Positions 1-9,482 of a stretch of DNA of 64,000 nucleotides are shown one piece after another (within the stretch, counting starts at the first letter, position 1; each line of letters begins with the position of its first letter). Source of the stretch: Brucella cytisi (GTDB lineage Bacteria > Pseudomonadota > Alphaproteobacteria > Rhizobiales > Rhizobiaceae); the NCBI GenBank assembly GCA_012103075.1, contig JAAVLQ010000001.1:2456001-2520000 (forward strand), written 5' to 3'. Position numbers and translations under genes: made by a program. The notes under the pieces were generated by a model, which made no database searches, was not told where the DNA came from, and worked only from the letters and a program-made list of their open reading frames with translations.

Positions 1-19
1 GCGCTATCGTCTGAAATGA

Positions 20-511
20 TCAGCTCTTTACAGCGGACTTGGCCTGTTCTTCGGCCATCCGCTGCTGGAACATCTGCGCGAAATCGATCGGGTCGATCAT
101 CAGCGGCGGGTAGCCACCGTTGCGCGTTGCGTCGGCAATGATTTGGCGAGCGAACGGGAACAGAAGACGCGGGCATTCGATGAACAGAAGCGGAAGCATG
201 TGCTCCTGCGGGATGCCCTGAATGCGGAACACGCCGCCATAGACGAGCTCGGTGTTGAAAAGGACGTCCTTGCCGTCAACAGCCTTGGCTTCCAGCGTCA
301 GCACAACGTCGAAATCCGTTTCGGAAAGCGGATTGGCGTTTACGTTCACGTTGATGTTGATGGACGGTGCCTTCTCGCGCGGACGCAGCGACAGCGGCGC
401 GCCCGGGCTTTCGAAGGACAGGTCCTTCACATACTGCGCCAGAATGTTGAGGGACGGCTCGGCCGTCGCGCCATTGCCGTTCTTTACTTCGCCCGCGGCC
501 TTATCGCTCAT
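20..511 (-). CDS. secB: Protein-export chaperone SecB
   Basis: Cytosolic tetrameric chaperone that holds preproteins unfolded and hands them to SecA. The 163-residue product has the usual SecB length. It carries the family core, with beta strands around residues 25-110 ([30 protein letters not shown]) and the conserved [20 protein letters not shown] segment before a charged tail. The start ATG at 511 follows a poorly coding upstream stretch. The gene is intact and faces away from the next plus-strand genes. fxsA, also on the minus strand, lies upstream. The order secB-fxsA-Tim44-mltA-smr is typical of Rhizobiales. Confidence 0.95.
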   Translation of the reverse strand: MSDKAAGEVKNGNGATAEPSLNILAQYVKDLSFESPGAPLSLRPREKAPSININVNVNANPLSETDFDVVLTLEAKAVDGKDVLFNTELVYGGVFRIQGIPQEHMLPLLFIECPRLLFPFARQIIADATRNGGYPPLMIDPIDFAQMFQQRMAEEQAKSAVKS

Positions 512-654
512 TATCGGTATGCCTTCTATCGGTGATTAAAATTTTTTGCGCTTCCAGAGCAGTCTACGCAGACTGCCCCGAAAGGTCGGAATGTTTGGCT
601 AGCATGTGCGCGGGCATGAGGCAAGAAAGGCTTTTTAGGTTAGTATTTGCGTAT

Positions 655-1165
655 TCATTGATCTTTACGGTCGTCTTTCCAAGGCGAGTTTTCATTCGGC
701 CCGGTGGTATAATCCTCTGGATCGAGATCGATGACATGGTCCTGACGTGGATTTGAACCGGGATGCTGTTGCCCGTAGCCGTCCGAATAGCGTGCGGATG
801 TCGCAACGACCATGCGGCCGCGCATGAATTTTTCCCACATGAAATCACGGATGAACGGAATGAACAGCAGAATGCCGATGGTGCTGCTGACAAAACCGGG
901 CACGATCAGCAGTATCGCTGCCAGAACCAGCATGGCGCCATGCACCATTTCGCGATCCGGCACGCGTCCGGCAGCCGTTTCGGTACGGATACGCTGCAAA
1001 AGCCCGATGCCCCTGCACGCGCAGCAGAAAGAAACCCAGCATTGCGCTCAGAATAACGAGGCCCAAAGTCGCGAAAACGCCGATCTTGCTGCCGATAATG
1101 ACGAAACCGGCAATTTCGATGAAAGGCATCGCCAGCATGACGAGAGGGGCGAGAGAAGAGGACAC
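655..1165 (-). CDS. fxsA: FxsA family membrane protein (one frameshift)
   Basis: Small inner-membrane protein of the FxsA family, named for suppression of F exclusion of phage T7; its biochemical role is unclear. Two frames together give the family pattern. The first holds a GTG start at 1165 and hydrophobic segments (residues about 8-45). The second holds two further hydrophobic segments (MVHGAMLVLAAILLIVPGF and the GILLFIPF region) and a polar tail. The frame changes at a GGGG run (1010-1013 on the plus strand, CCCC), and removing one G restores LLRVQGIGLLQRIRTET. The gene is divergent from the Tim44-like gene. Confidence 0.85.
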
Positions 1166-1197
1166 GTAAGTTACGACCTTTGTTGTTTGGTTTCAGC

Positions 1198-1250
1198 GTT
1201 TCAATTTAACCTGAATTGTAACTTTTTCAGGTTCGGAACGAAATTGAAAC
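1198..1250. promoter_or_regulatory. Long imperfect inverted repeat in the fxsA/Tim44 divergent intergenic region
   Basis: The outer arms GTTTCAATTT (1198-1207) and AAATTGAAAC (1241-1250) are perfect complements. The inner arms AACCTGA (1208-1214) and TCAGGTT (1227-1233) continue the same stem. A 7-base bulge (1234-1240) sits on one side and a 12-base loop closes the structure. This gives about 17 paired positions between two divergent genes. It could be an operator pair or an RNA hairpin in the leader of the downstream gene. No poly-T tract follows, so it is not an obvious terminator. Confidence 0.45.
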
Positions 1251-1354
1251 TGTCTGTCATGCAATATCAAATAGGTATGCATGATCGGGATTTGAATGAT
1301 GACGTAAGCCGATCTATATGTATGAGATACAAACTAGGGATAAGGAAAGGCGAA

Positions 1355-2080
1355 ATGCCTGATCCTTCAATCAGCGGCAGGCGGCATGGAATTTTTGATT
1401 TTGGCACGATATTCTTCTTCATCGCAGCGGTGATCATCTTTCTCCAGCTGAGGAATGTTCTTGGCCGTCGTACCGGAAGTGAAAAACCGCCCTTCGATCC
1501 TTACACATCAGCCCGCAGTGCCGATGCTGCACCGGCAAGCGGTGAGACGGATAATGTCGTCTCTCTGCCACGTCGTCCGGGCGAAAAAGATTTCACCGCC
1601 ATCGACAAGGCCGCTCCGGTCGGCACGCCGGTCAATGACGGCATGCGCGCGATTTACGCTGCCGATCCTTCGTTCGATCCGGCCGGTTTCGTGGAAGGCG
1701 TGAAGATCGCCTATGAAATGATTGTGATGTCCTTTGCCGATGGCGATCGCAAGGTTCTGAAAAATCTGCTTTCCAAGGATGTCTTCGAGGGCTTTGTTTC
1801 AGCTATCGATGATCGTGAAACCCGTGGCGAAAGCGTGCGTTCGTCCTTTGTCGGGATCGACAAGGCGGAAATCGCCGGTGCTGAGATGAAGGGGTCGGAA
1901 GCGCACGTAACGGTCAATATCGTCAGCCAGATGATTTCATCCACCTTTGACAAGGAGGGCAAGCTGATCGACGGTGATCCGGAAAACGTGCTCGAGATCA
2001 AGGATCTCTGGACCTTTGCCCGCGACACACGATCGCGTGATCCAAATTGGAAGCTTGTCGCGACTGAAGCGGAAGATTAA
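1355..2080 (+). CDS. Tim44-like domain protein (TimA type)
   Basis: Membrane-anchored protein with a C-terminal Tim44/Tim23-associated domain. An N-terminal hydrophobic stretch (about residues 13-32, FGTIFFFIAAVIIFLQL) is the anchor. A low-complexity Pro/Ser/Arg linker follows. Residues about 95-241 form the Tim44 fold (DPAGFVEGVKIAYEMIV, ADGDRKVLKNLLSKDVFEGF, ending WTFARDTRSRDPNWKLVATE). Bacterial homologues are proposed ancestors of mitochondrial Tim44, but their role is not settled. The reading frame stays open far upstream over the antisense fxsA region. I chose ATG 1355 because it sits just before the anchor and after GGAAAGG. The protein is intact. Confidence 0.85.
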   Translation: MPDPSISGRRHGIFDFGTIFFFIAAVIIFLQLRNVLGRRTGSEKPPFDPYTSARSADAAPASGETDNVVSLPRRPGEKDFTAIDKAAPVGTPVNDGMRAIYAADPSFDPAGFVEGVKIAYEMIVMSFADGDRKVLKNLLSKDVFEGFVSAIDDRETRGESVRSSFVGIDKAEIAGAEMKGSEAHVTVNIVSQMISSTFDKEGKLIDGDPENVLEIKDLWTFARDTRSRDPNWKLVATEAED

Positions 2081-2107
2081 GAGAAAACATGTGAATCCGG
2101 CCGCGAT

Positions 2108-2200
2108 AGCGCATCCCGAAAAGTGTGAAACGCCTACGCAGGGAAATCAGTCCACTGGACTGATTTCCCTGCTTCGATCGGAAAAGATGCGCGTTTCAAA
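2108..2200. repeat. Palindromic intergenic repeat, copy 1
   Basis: The segment starts AGCGCATCCCGAAAAG and ends with GAAAAGATGCGCG, so its ends are roughly inverted. In the middle, positions 2141-2169 are a perfect 29-bp palindrome (14-bp arms GGGAAATCAGTCCA around one C). The same core occurs at 4384-4410 and, degenerate, near 11834. It fills most of the gap between the Tim44-like gene and mltA, and could act as a transcriptional boundary. It belongs to the dispersed palindromic repeats common in Brucella and Ochrobactrum intergenic DNA. Confidence 0.8.
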
Positions 2201-2245
2201 AAATCAGCGGCCTTTTTGTTTGTGCATAGTTAGACGGATGCGGCG

Positions 2246-3336
2246 ATGAACGACTTGGCGAGGATTTTGCGCCCGGTGGCTTTTTCCAATTGTCCGGGCT
2301 GGAACCGGGACGATCAGTCCGCGGCATTCGCTACGTTTCGCCGTTCTGCCGACTATGCGGCCCACAAGACTTACAAAAGCGGCAGTCTCGGCATCTGTTT
2401 CGAAGCGTTGGGGCCGATCTTTTGCAGATGCACGCAGCCTCGACAATCCGGGTGTGGAAGAAGCGCGCGCTTTCTTCGAGCAGAATTTCATCCCCTGCCG
2501 GATCGTTCCCGATCAGGGGAACAGGCTTTGTGACCGCTTTCTATGAACCGGAGATCGAAGCCTCCCTTGAGGCCGATGGCCGGTTCAAGGTGCCCTTCCT
2601 GCGCCAGCCCGATGACCTCGTGAAAGTGACAGATGAAAGTCGTTTTGATCCGTCCTTTGCCTTTGCGCGCCGGACGGAAAACGGCCTTGCCGAATATGAT
2701 GACCGCCAGACAATCGAGCAGGGCAGTCTTTCCGGGCGTGGGTTGGAAATCGCTTTTGTCGCCGACCGGGTCGATGCCTTTTTCGCGCATGTGCAAGGCG
2801 CGGCACGCTTGAAACTGCGCGATGGCGGGTTGCTGCGCATTACATATGCAGCCAAATCCGGCCATCCGTTTACAGGCATCGGCCGCATTCTGGTTGCCAA
2901 TGACGAAATTCCCGCTTCAGAAATTTCCATGCAGTCGATCCGACGCTGGCTGGCTGAGCATCCGGATAAGGCTGACGATCTTATCTGGCAAAACCGATCC
3001 TACATTTTCTTCCGGGAAGCTTCTGTGGACGACCCGGATGCGGGTCCGATTGCCGCTGCAAAAGTTCCGCTGACCGCCGGGCGTTCGCTTGCTGTCGATA
3101 AATTGCTCCACACATTCGGGACGCCGATCTACGTCAGTACACCCAATGTCACGGTCTTTGACGGTGAACCTTTTGCACGCCTGATGATCGCGCAGGATAC
3201 GGGAACGGCCATTGTCGGCCCTGCCCGCGGCGATCTGTTCACGGGCTCTGGCGACACGGCAGGCGAGATCGCAGGTGGCGTGAAGGACGATGCTGACTTT
3301 TATGCGCTGGTGCCGCGCAGGCTTCTGGAGGCGTGA
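2246..3336 (+). CDS. mltA: Membrane-bound lytic murein transglycosylase A (two frameshifts)
   Basis: Cleaves peptidoglycan glycan strands to 1,6-anhydromuramyl products. Three frames join to one MltA protein. The first holds the N-terminus, with GWNRDD and FATFRRSADYAA; the middle gives DARSLDNPG and FFEQNFIPCRI. The third holds the bulk, with the family motifs GFVTAFYEPEIEAS and AKSGHPFTGIGRILV and the 3D-domain ending (AQDTGTAIVGPARGDLFTGSG, with the catalytic-type Asp context). Shifts are one extra T in 2420-2423 and one extra G in 2516-2519. No clear signal peptide is seen at the chosen start 2246, so the N-terminus is uncertain. smr begins 4 bp downstream. Confidence 0.85.
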
Positions 3337-3340
3337 CGGG

Positions 3341-3961
3341 ATGGCGCGTAACACCGACAAGCCGGAAAAGGATTATCTGCGGCCCGAAGACCGCATCCTG
3401 TGGGGAGACGGTCGCGAAAACCGCAAAGCCGCTGATAAAGCCAAAGGCGAGTGAGGACGAACTTCCCGATTTCAAATCCCTGATGGTGGAAGAAGAAAAG
3501 CGCCCTGCCAAGGCGAAGGTTCAGCCTGCAGTGGAAGCGAGCAAACCGAAGAAGGGTTTGTCGGCGCTCAGCGAAATGCAGATTCAATCACTCGACAAGC
3601 CGACGCATCGAAAGATCGCCAAAGGTCGTGTCGATATTGAAGCCCGCATCGATCTGCACGGTCTCACGCAGGGAGAGGCGCACGGCCTGCTCTACGGATT
3701 TCTGGTCAGCGCACATGCACGTGGCCTGCGTCACGTCATGGTTATTACCGGCAAAGGCCGTTCATTCGGCAGCGAAGGGATTTTTGCGACAGGCGGTGCC
3801 GCACTGGTTTTCCACACCGCTGTTCCGGCTTCTGGTGAGTGCCTATGAGGATGCGGCGCGTCATCATGGCGGGCATGGGGCCCTCTATGTAAGGCTTCGT
3901 CGCCAGACGCAAAACCATGGCACAGCAAACCGTATTGCCCGGTGGGAGCAGACCGCGATGA
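3341..3961 (+). CDS. Smr/MutS2-C domain protein (two or three frameshifts)
   Basis: Smr-domain protein, a family with nuclease-like fold found at the C-terminus of MutS2. The N-terminal half is charged (MARNTDKPEKDYLRPEDRIL onward). The Smr domain spans roughly residues 95-185 and contains IDLHGLTQGEA and MVITGKGRSFGSEGIL. One extra G (3402-3405) and one extra T (3781-3785) break the frame. The stop is uncertain. In the current frame the reading runs straight into the downstream HTH gene. In the +2 frame a TGA at 3959-3961 overlaps that gene's ATG, which is the usual arrangement, so I used it as the end. A further indel near 3900 is then needed. Confidence 0.75.
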
Positions 3962-4350
3962 CGCCATTTGGAATACGCTTGCGCGAGTTGCGGGAAGAAC
4001 GCGGTGTGACGCAGAAGGATATGGCGGCAGCGCTTCGCGTTTCACCGGCCTATCTGTCAGCGCTGGAACATGGCCGGCGCGGCCAGCCGACACAGGACCT
4101 GCTTCAGCGCATCATCACCTATTTCAATATCATCTGGGACGAAGCGGAAGAGTTGCAGAACCTCGCCGCCGTGTCGCATCCGCGCGTGGTGATCGATACG
4201 TCGGGCCTGTCGCCGCAGGCAACAGAACTCGCCAATCTTCTGGCGCGCAATATCCGCATCATCGACCGCGAGACGATCAGACATCTGAGTGAGGAAATAG
4301 AGGCGGCGCGAAAGCGCCGCCGCGGTATCAAGCCTGTTCAAGTTGATTAA
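3958..4350 (+). CDS. XRE-family helix-turn-helix regulator
   Basis: Small DNA-binding protein of 130 residues. Residues 1-60 form a Cro/CI-type helix-turn-helix (GIRLRELREERGVTQKDMAAAL, recognition helix SPAYLSALEHG). The rest is helical, ending in a basic tail (RKRRRG). The start ATG at 3958 is inferred from the MTPFGIRLRELRE family start and from the ATGA overlap with the smr stop in the alternative frame. Translation is probably coupled to smr. Target genes are not evident. A large palindromic element begins immediately after the stop codon. Confidence 0.85.
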   Translation: MTPFGIRLRELREERGVTQKDMAAALRVSPAYLSALEHGRRGQPTQDLLQRIITYFNIIWDEAEELQNLAAVSHPRVVIDTSGLSPQATELANLLARNIRIIDRETIRHLSEEIEAARKRRRGIKPVQVD

Positions 4351-4491
4351 AGCGCGTCCCGAAAAGCGTGAAACGCCTACGCAGGAAATCAGTCCACTGG
4401 ACTGATTTCCGATCCTGCTTCGATCGGAAAAGATGCGCGTAGAAACAAATGATCAGTGCGCCGATCTGATCCAATCAGATCGAAACGCGCT
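4351..4491. repeat. Composite palindromic repeat, copy 2
   Basis: Starts with AGCGCGTCCCGAAAAG directly after the HTH stop and ends with AAACGCGCT, so the outermost bases are inverted (AGCGCG/CGCGCT). It shares with copy 1 the CCCGAAAAG(C/T)GTGAAACGCCTACGCAG lead and the core palindrome, here 4384-4410. It carries an additional hairpin GATCTGAT-CCA-ATCAGATC at 4463-4481. Together with the adjoining 78-bp hairpin it occupies the whole intergenic region. Confidence 0.8.
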
Positions 4492-4569
4492 CTAGTGGAT
4501 TGAATTTGACGTTTGATACCCGTCCGATATTAATCCCGTTTCAAACGTCAAATTCGAAAAATCCACTAG
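4492..4569. repeat. 78-bp MITE-like inverted repeat overlapping a stop codon
   Basis: The arms begin CTAGTGGAT and end ATCCACTAG (perfect 9-bp ends). Both also contain AATTTGACGTTTGA or its complement, separated from the ends by 2 versus 7 bases. The centre is an unpaired loop of roughly 22 bases. The last bases supply the TAG stop of the minus-strand DUF1402 gene. The compact terminal-inverted-repeat form suggests a small non-autonomous element, but no target duplication was identified. Confidence 0.7.
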
Positions 4570-5545
4570 AAAAGCGCTTTCAGCTCATCAAGCTTCGAAT
4601 TGACCAGCCATCCATAGTAGTTTTCCTGCGGTAGCAAAGGTTCCTGACCGTCCGCCTTTCGCTTGGCGTTTTCGTTGGCAAGCGCTCGTGCGCGTGCTTC
4701 GGCACCGCCCGTATTATAGAGCGTGGCGGTCAGGCCGGGATTCTTCGAAATGTCGAAGTCGGCGATCTGGCGGTAGGAGTTGATCGACTGTTTCAGCGTC
4801 GCCGCAATGTAGGGCAGCGTCAGATCGGGGTCCATGATCGTCTTGTAGACGACATTGCCGTCTTCTGCGTTGAGCTTGGGCAGACCGGAAACGCGGTTCA
4901 CCATGTCGGACATCTGCAATGCTGTCAGCGGATTGATCTGACCGAGGCCGAATGTCTGCCCGGCATAGAAGGGCTGGAAGAAGACTGCGCTGAAACGATT
5001 GTTGGGATAAGCGTTGCCACCGACAGATTTGCCGCGGAAGTTCTTATTCCAGACATTCTCGCGGCAGGACCATAGCGAATAGCTGTCCTTATGTTTCAGG
5101 CAGTCGGCAAATTCCGGCCGCTTGATGAACTGGCCGATGCTTTCACCATTGTAGCCGAAGCTCACGCCCCGGTTCACATAGGACATGGCCTTGACGTAAT
5201 AGGTCTGCAGCCGGTCATAGACGTCGACATTATAGGTGTGCTCGCCCACAATCGCGCCGACAATATGAATAGGATCGATGCCATAGGCGGCTGCCGTTGA
5301 GCGGATCTTGGAACGCAGCGAGGCATCCTTTTTCAGGAGATTGTAGATCTTCTGATACTTCTTCTCGTACGTGGTGCTCAGCTCACGCGTGCGCTTGGCG
5401 GATGCGCCGGGAATTGGCGGCTGTTCTGCACTGCGATTGCCCGGAGGCACGACCGTCGTTGCATAGGCGCTCTGGCTGGCAAGGCTGAGGGCGGGACAAA
5501 TCCAACAAAAATGCGTCGCGGCTTTGCGCCCATTATTCTGATCAT
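4566..5545 (-). CDS. DUF1402 family periplasmic protein, transglycosylase-like (one frameshift)
   Basis: Secreted protein of about 325 residues, DUF1402 family (from memory). The mature part has a lysozyme-like look (IVGEHTYNVDVYDRL, QTFGLGQINPLTALQM, NTGGAEARARALAN), which resembles lytic transglycosylases, but its activity is inferred only. The start ATG at 5545 gives a signal peptide: a basic Arg/Lys head, a hydrophobic core, then SQSAYA as cleavage region. Joining it needs one extra base in a C run (GGG at 5493-5495 on the plus strand). The stop TAG lies inside the terminal repeat of the 78-bp palindrome, so the C-terminus may have been altered by that element. Confidence 0.75.
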
Positions 5546-5597
5546 TGTGTGGAAACGGTCCTGATATGGTGAATATTCGGTAAAAGTTGCGGGGAAA

Positions 5598-5632
5598 ATA
5601 AAAAACCCCCGATGCAAGTCGAGGGGTTTTTG
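5598..5632 (-). terminator. Rho-independent terminator of hslU
   Basis: Read on the minus strand: AAAAACCCCTCGA, six-base loop, TCGGGGG, then a run of T. It lies between the hslU stop (5678) and the DUF1402 start (5545), correctly placed to end the hslV-DUF2585-hslU transcript. Confidence 0.85.
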
Positions 5633-5677
5633 CAGTATTTGCGAAAGTGAACTCGCGCCGTGGCTTTATGGCCACTT

Positions 5678-6982
5678 TTACAAGATGAAGCGCGACAGAT
5701 CGGTGTTCTTGGCAAGGCTGCCGATCTTGTCCTTTACATAGGCCGCGTCGATGACGAAAGTTGCGCCTGTCTTGTCGGGCGCGGTGTATGAAATTTCATC
5801 GAGAACACGTTCCATCACCGTCTGCAACCGGCGCGCACCGATGTTTTCAACCGTCGCATTGAGATCGACAGCGATATCGGCCAGAGCGTCGATGGCGTCA
5901 TCGGTGATTTCGAGCTTCACCTCTTCCGTCTCCATCAGTGCGATGTACTGCTTGATCAGGCTTGCTTCGGTCTCCGTCAGGATGCGGCGGAAATCTTCGC
6001 GTGTCAGCGCATTGAGCTCGACACGGATCGGCAGACGGCCCTGCAGTTCCGGCAGAAGATCGGACGGCTTGGATACGTGAAACGCACCGGATGCGATAAA
6101 CAACACGTGGTCGGTCTTCACCGGCCCGTATTTGGTCGCAACGGTCGTGCCTTCGACCAGCGGCAGCAGATCGCGCTGCACGCCTTCGCGCGACACACCG
6201 GCACCCATACCGCCTTCCCGCGATGCGATCTTGTCGATCTCGTCGATGAACACAATGCCTTCGTCTTCGGTGACGCGAAGCGCTTCCTGAACGATCTGGT
6301 CCTGATCCAGAAGCTTGTCGGATTCATCGTTGATCAGGATCGGATAGGAATCCTTCACCGTGGTCTTGCGCGTCTTGGTGCGCCCGCCCATGGCCTTTCC
6401 CAGCATATCGGACAGGTTCATGACACCAATATTGGCGCCCGGCATGCCCGGAATTTCAAAGCTTGGGCCGGAACCGGTGTCGGCGACCTCGATTTCTATT
6501 TCCTTGTCGTCCATTTCGCCATTGCGCAGCTTCTTGCGGAAGCTGTCACGCGTGGCGGGGCTGGCGGTCTTGCCGACCAGTGCATCTAGCACGCGTTCTT
6601 CCGCATTGAGATGCGCCTTGGCCTTCACATCGTCGCGACGCTTTTCACGGACGAGCGTGATGGCAACTTCGACGAGATCGCGGACGATCTGCTCGACGTC
6701 ACGGCCGACATAGCCGACTTCGGTGAACTTGGTCGCTTCCACCTTGACGAAAGGCGCACCGGCCAGCTTTGCGAGGCGGCGGGAAATTTCCGTCTTGCCG
6801 ACGCCGGTCGGTCCGATCATCAGGATGTTTTTCGGCATGACCTCTTCGCGCATCTGGCCTTCGAGCTGCTGGCGGCGCCAGCGATTGCGAAGGGCGATAG
6901 CGACCGCGCGCTTGGCGTCGTTCTGGCCGATGATGAAGCGGTCGAGTTCGGAGACGATTTCACGGGGAGAGAAATTACTCAT
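5678..6982 (-). CDS. hslU: ATP-dependent protease ATPase subunit HslU
   Basis: Hexameric AAA+ unfoldase of the HslUV (ClpYQ) protease in the cytosol. It shows the Walker [21 protein letters not shown], the GYVGRD pore loop, Walker B ([11 protein letters not shown]), the sensor region and the conserved C-terminal ending SRFIL that docks into HslV. The length of 434 residues is normal for the family. I take ATG 6982 ([14 protein letters not shown]); seven upstream codons are also open. It is intact and 2 bp from the DUF2585 gene, in one operon with hslV. Expression in related bacteria is heat-shock dependent. Confidence 0.97.
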   Translation of the reverse strand: MSNFSPREIVSELDRFIIGQNDAKRAVAIALRNRWRRQQLEGQMREEVMPKNILMIGPTGVGKTEISRRLAKLAGAPFVKVEATKFTEVGYVGRDVEQIVRDLVEVAITLVREKRRDDVKAKAHLNAEERVLDALVGKTASPATRDSFRKKLRNGEMDDKEIEIEVADTGSGPSFEIPGMPGANIGVMNLSDMLGKAMGGRTKTRKTTVKDSYPILINDESDKLLDQDQIVQEALRVTEDEGIVFIDEIDKIASREGGMGAGVSREGVQRDLLPLVEGTTVATKYGPVKTDHVLFIASGAFHVSKPSDLLPELQGRLPIRVELNALTREDFRRILTETEASLIKQYIALMETEEVKLEITDDAIDALADIAVDLNATVENIGARRLQTVMERVLDEISYTAPDKTGATFVIDAAYVKDKIGSLAKNTDLSRFIL

Positions 6983-6984
6983 AA

Positions 6985-7575
6985 TTATAACCCACTTTGC
7001 CACTGCTTGATGAACTCGAACGGATGCAGCAGCATGATCACGTTGAGCGTAAGATTGTCGCGAATGACGATCAGCGCCAGAACTTCAAAGAACAGCGCGA
7101 TGGCGACGGTTATTTTCGTTGGCAGTTTGGCTGCGATCAGAAAGCCGATCAGGGCGGCAACCGTGTCGGCAACCGAATTCACGATGCTGTCACCGAAATA
7201 GTCCACCGAGGACGTATTGGCGCGATAGCGTTCGATGATGAAGTTCGAATTCTCGACCAGTTCCCATACGGCTTCGATGCCGACCGCAGCCGCAAGTCTC
7301 AAGCCGAGCGGGGCTTTGGGTGCGATGACCGTGAACAGCCAGTAAAACAGAAAGCCATGGATGATATGCGACAGCGTATACCAGTCGGATATATGCTGCG
7401 AATTTTCGGTCATCAGCGAACCCGACCATAATTTTATGGTCCCGCATTCGCACATGGCGATCCGCCCGTCGAAGTAAAGCCAGAAGGCTTGCACTGCGAG
7501 TATGGCGAGAACGATCAGGGCGCCCGGGCCCCAGCGTTGCGTACTCGGTTTTGAGGCCTGCGCGAGCGAACTCAT
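6985..7575 (-). CDS. DUF2585 (UPF0314) membrane protein
   Basis: Integral membrane protein of 196 residues, DUF2585/UPF0314 family, no known function. Hydrophobic segments lie at about residues 20-38 ([18 protein letters not shown]), 70-85, 90-105 and 135-175. Conserved-looking motifs are [23 protein letters not shown] and [11 protein letters not shown]. Its start overlaps the hslV stop by 4 bp (ATGA), and hslU follows 2 bp later, so it is translated as part of the HslUV operon. Intact. Confidence 0.85.
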   Translation of the reverse strand: MSSLAQASKPSTQRWGPGALIVLAILAVQAFWLYFDGRIAMCECGTIKLWSGSLMTENSQHISDWYTLSHIIHGFLFYWLFTVIAPKAPLGLRLAAAVGIEAVWELVENSNFIIERYRANTSSVDYFGDSIVNSVADTVAALIGFLIAAKLPTKITVAIALFFEVLALIVIRDNLTLNVIMLLHPFEFIKQWQSGL

Positions 7576-8127
7576 TCTGCGTCCGGGCTTTCCACGATGA
7601 TATTGTGGTTGGTGTAGATGCAGATATCGGCGGCGATATCCATCGCCTTGCGGGCGATTTCTTCGGCTGACTTGTCCGTATCGACCAGTGCGCGGGCAGC
7701 GGCCAGCGCATAATTGCCGCCCGAACCGATGGCCATGACGCCATGTTCGGGTTCAAGCACGTCGCCGGTGCCTGTCAGCGCCAGCGTTACCTTGCTGTCG
7801 GCAACCAGCATCATGGCTTCCAGCTTGCGCAGGTAGCGGTCGGTGCGCCAGTCCTTGGCGAGTTCGACCGAAGCGCGCATGAGCTGGTCGGGATATTGCT
7901 CCAGCTTCGCTTCGAGGCGTTCCAGAAGGGTGAAGGCGTCTGCGGTGGCTCCGGCGAAACCGGCAATCACATTGCCCTTGCCGATGCGGCGAACCTTTCG
8001 CGCATTGCCCTTCATGACGGTATTGCCGAGCGAAACCTGTCCGTCACCGGCGATAACGACCTTGTTACCCTTTGCGAACGGTTACGATGGTCGTGCCGTA
8101 AATTGTCGTGGGATGATGTTCGATCAT
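7572..8127 (-). CDS. hslV: ATP-dependent protease peptidase subunit HslV (one frameshift)
   Basis: Threonine peptidase of HslUV. The true start is ATG 8127 ([20 protein letters not shown]). The N-terminal nucleophile Thr is in GTTIVTV, exposed after propeptide removal. Downstream are the motifs [18 protein letters not shown] and [14 protein letters not shown], and [15 protein letters not shown] stop appears early because the G run near 8068-8070 has one base too many; removing it restores [11 protein letters not shown]. The complete product would be about 184 residues, as in the family. First gene of the operon. Confidence 0.93.
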
Positions 8128-8363
8128 GGATGCTCCTTTGGCGGCACATGCAATCCCGGAAGGCAATTGCAGGTGCCCCTTCATCTATCGGAGAAACAGG
8201 CTCCGTCAGCCATTGGCGGATGAATCGTGCTTCGCTGAGAATATTTAAGAACATACGGACGAATTGCAAATGCCGAATTGCAGCTTGCCAAACCGGCAAA
8301 AGGAATTGGCAAACTGGGCAAGCTGTTCTAGAACGCCTCCAAGCTATTGAATGAGGAAAGCTT

Positions 8364-8971
8364 ATGACTGCAGAAAGCACCCGCAAGGCAAGCATCGAGC
8401 GCTCGACCAAGGAAACGAGCATTGCCGTTTCCGTCGATCTGGACGGCGTTGGCAAGTTCGACATCACCACCGGTGTCGGCTTCTTCGATCACATGCTGGA
8501 GCAGCTTTCCCGACATTCGCTCATCGATATGCGTGTCATGGCCAAGGGCGACCTGCATATCGACGATCACCACACGGTCGAGGACACCGGCATTGCGCTC
8601 GGTCAGGCCATTGCCAAAGCATTGGGCGAGCGCCGCGGTATCGTGCGCTATGCCTCGATGGACTCGCCATGGACGATACGCTGACCGGCGCTGCCGTGGA
8701 TGTATCCGGGCGCGCCTTTCTGGTCTGGAACGTCAATTTCACGACATCCAAGATCGGCACGTTCGATACCGAGCTGGTGCGCGAATTCTTCCGGGCTTTC
8801 GCGATGAATGCAGGCATCACACTCCACATCAACAATCATTATAGTGCCAACAACCACCATATTGCGGAATCGATCTTCAAGGCGGTGGCTAGGGTTCTGC
8901 GCACGGCGCTCGAAACCGATCCGCGCCAGAAGGATGCAATTCCCTCCACCAAGGGTTCGTTAAAGGGATAG
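8364..8971 (+). CDS. hisB: Imidazoleglycerol-phosphate dehydratase HisB (one frameshift)
   Basis: Sixth step of histidine synthesis: dehydrates imidazole glycerol phosphate to imidazole acetol phosphate. The metal-binding histidine motifs are visible: [20 protein letters not shown] in the first part and [13 protein letters not shown] in the second. One C is missing near 8663; restoring it gives [23 protein letters not shown] and one protein of about 202 residues, the normal monofunctional length. First gene of a cluster running to coaA, divergent from hslV. The 236-bp gap upstream holds no gene and must carry both promoters. Confidence 0.95.
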
Positions 8972-8993
8972 GTCCCGAACGGAAGGACAGGTC

Positions 8994-9480
8994 ATGGCGC
9001 AATATGTCGTTCTGGAACCGAGCGATAGTAAAGATGCTGAAAAGGCCGTCTTTGTGCGCGACGGATTCCATGTACTGGCGCTGGTCTTGCCCTTCGTCTG
9101 GCTTCTGACCCAGCGTCTGTGGTTCGAAGCTTTTGCTGTTCTGGGCATCACAATCCTGCTCGGGCTTGTCGGAGCTTACTTTGGCATCGCCGATGCGGTT
9201 CCGCTTCTGACCCTGCTGGTATCGCTGTTTGTGGCGCTGGAAGGCGTCAACTGGAAGATCACCAAGCTCGGGCGTCAGGGTTTTGTCGAAAAAGCGGTCA
9301 TTGATGCCTCCGATCTGGAAGAAGCAGAGATCCGCTATTTCTACAGCCTTGAAGATGCGGCCGGCCAGCAACCTCTCTTGCGGACAAGCCTGCTCCGGAA
9401 TGGGCGCAGCAGCCCCTCGTCCCACCTATTCCTCATTTGGCTCGACGATCGGGTTTGTCGGCCATCGCGGAGAGAACTGA
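8994..9480 (+). CDS. DUF2628 membrane protein (two frameshifts)
   Basis: Small membrane protein, DUF2628-like, with two to three hydrophobic segments (about residues 28-44, 50-68 and 72-84) followed by a polar tail ([21 protein letters not shown]). Function unknown. As written the frame runs into hisH and makes a false fusion. One missing C near 9374 and one missing C at 9421-9423 restore a tail ending [11 protein letters not shown] with TGA at 9478-9480, two bases before the hisH ATG. This insertion in the his cluster is common in Rhizobiales, from memory. Confidence 0.75.
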
Positions 9481-9482
9481 AA

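Noticed and set aside
812..1354. Long N-terminal extension of the Tim44-like ORF
   Set aside because: It runs antisense to fxsA and is low-complexity Arg-rich; the membrane anchor begins just after ATG 1355.
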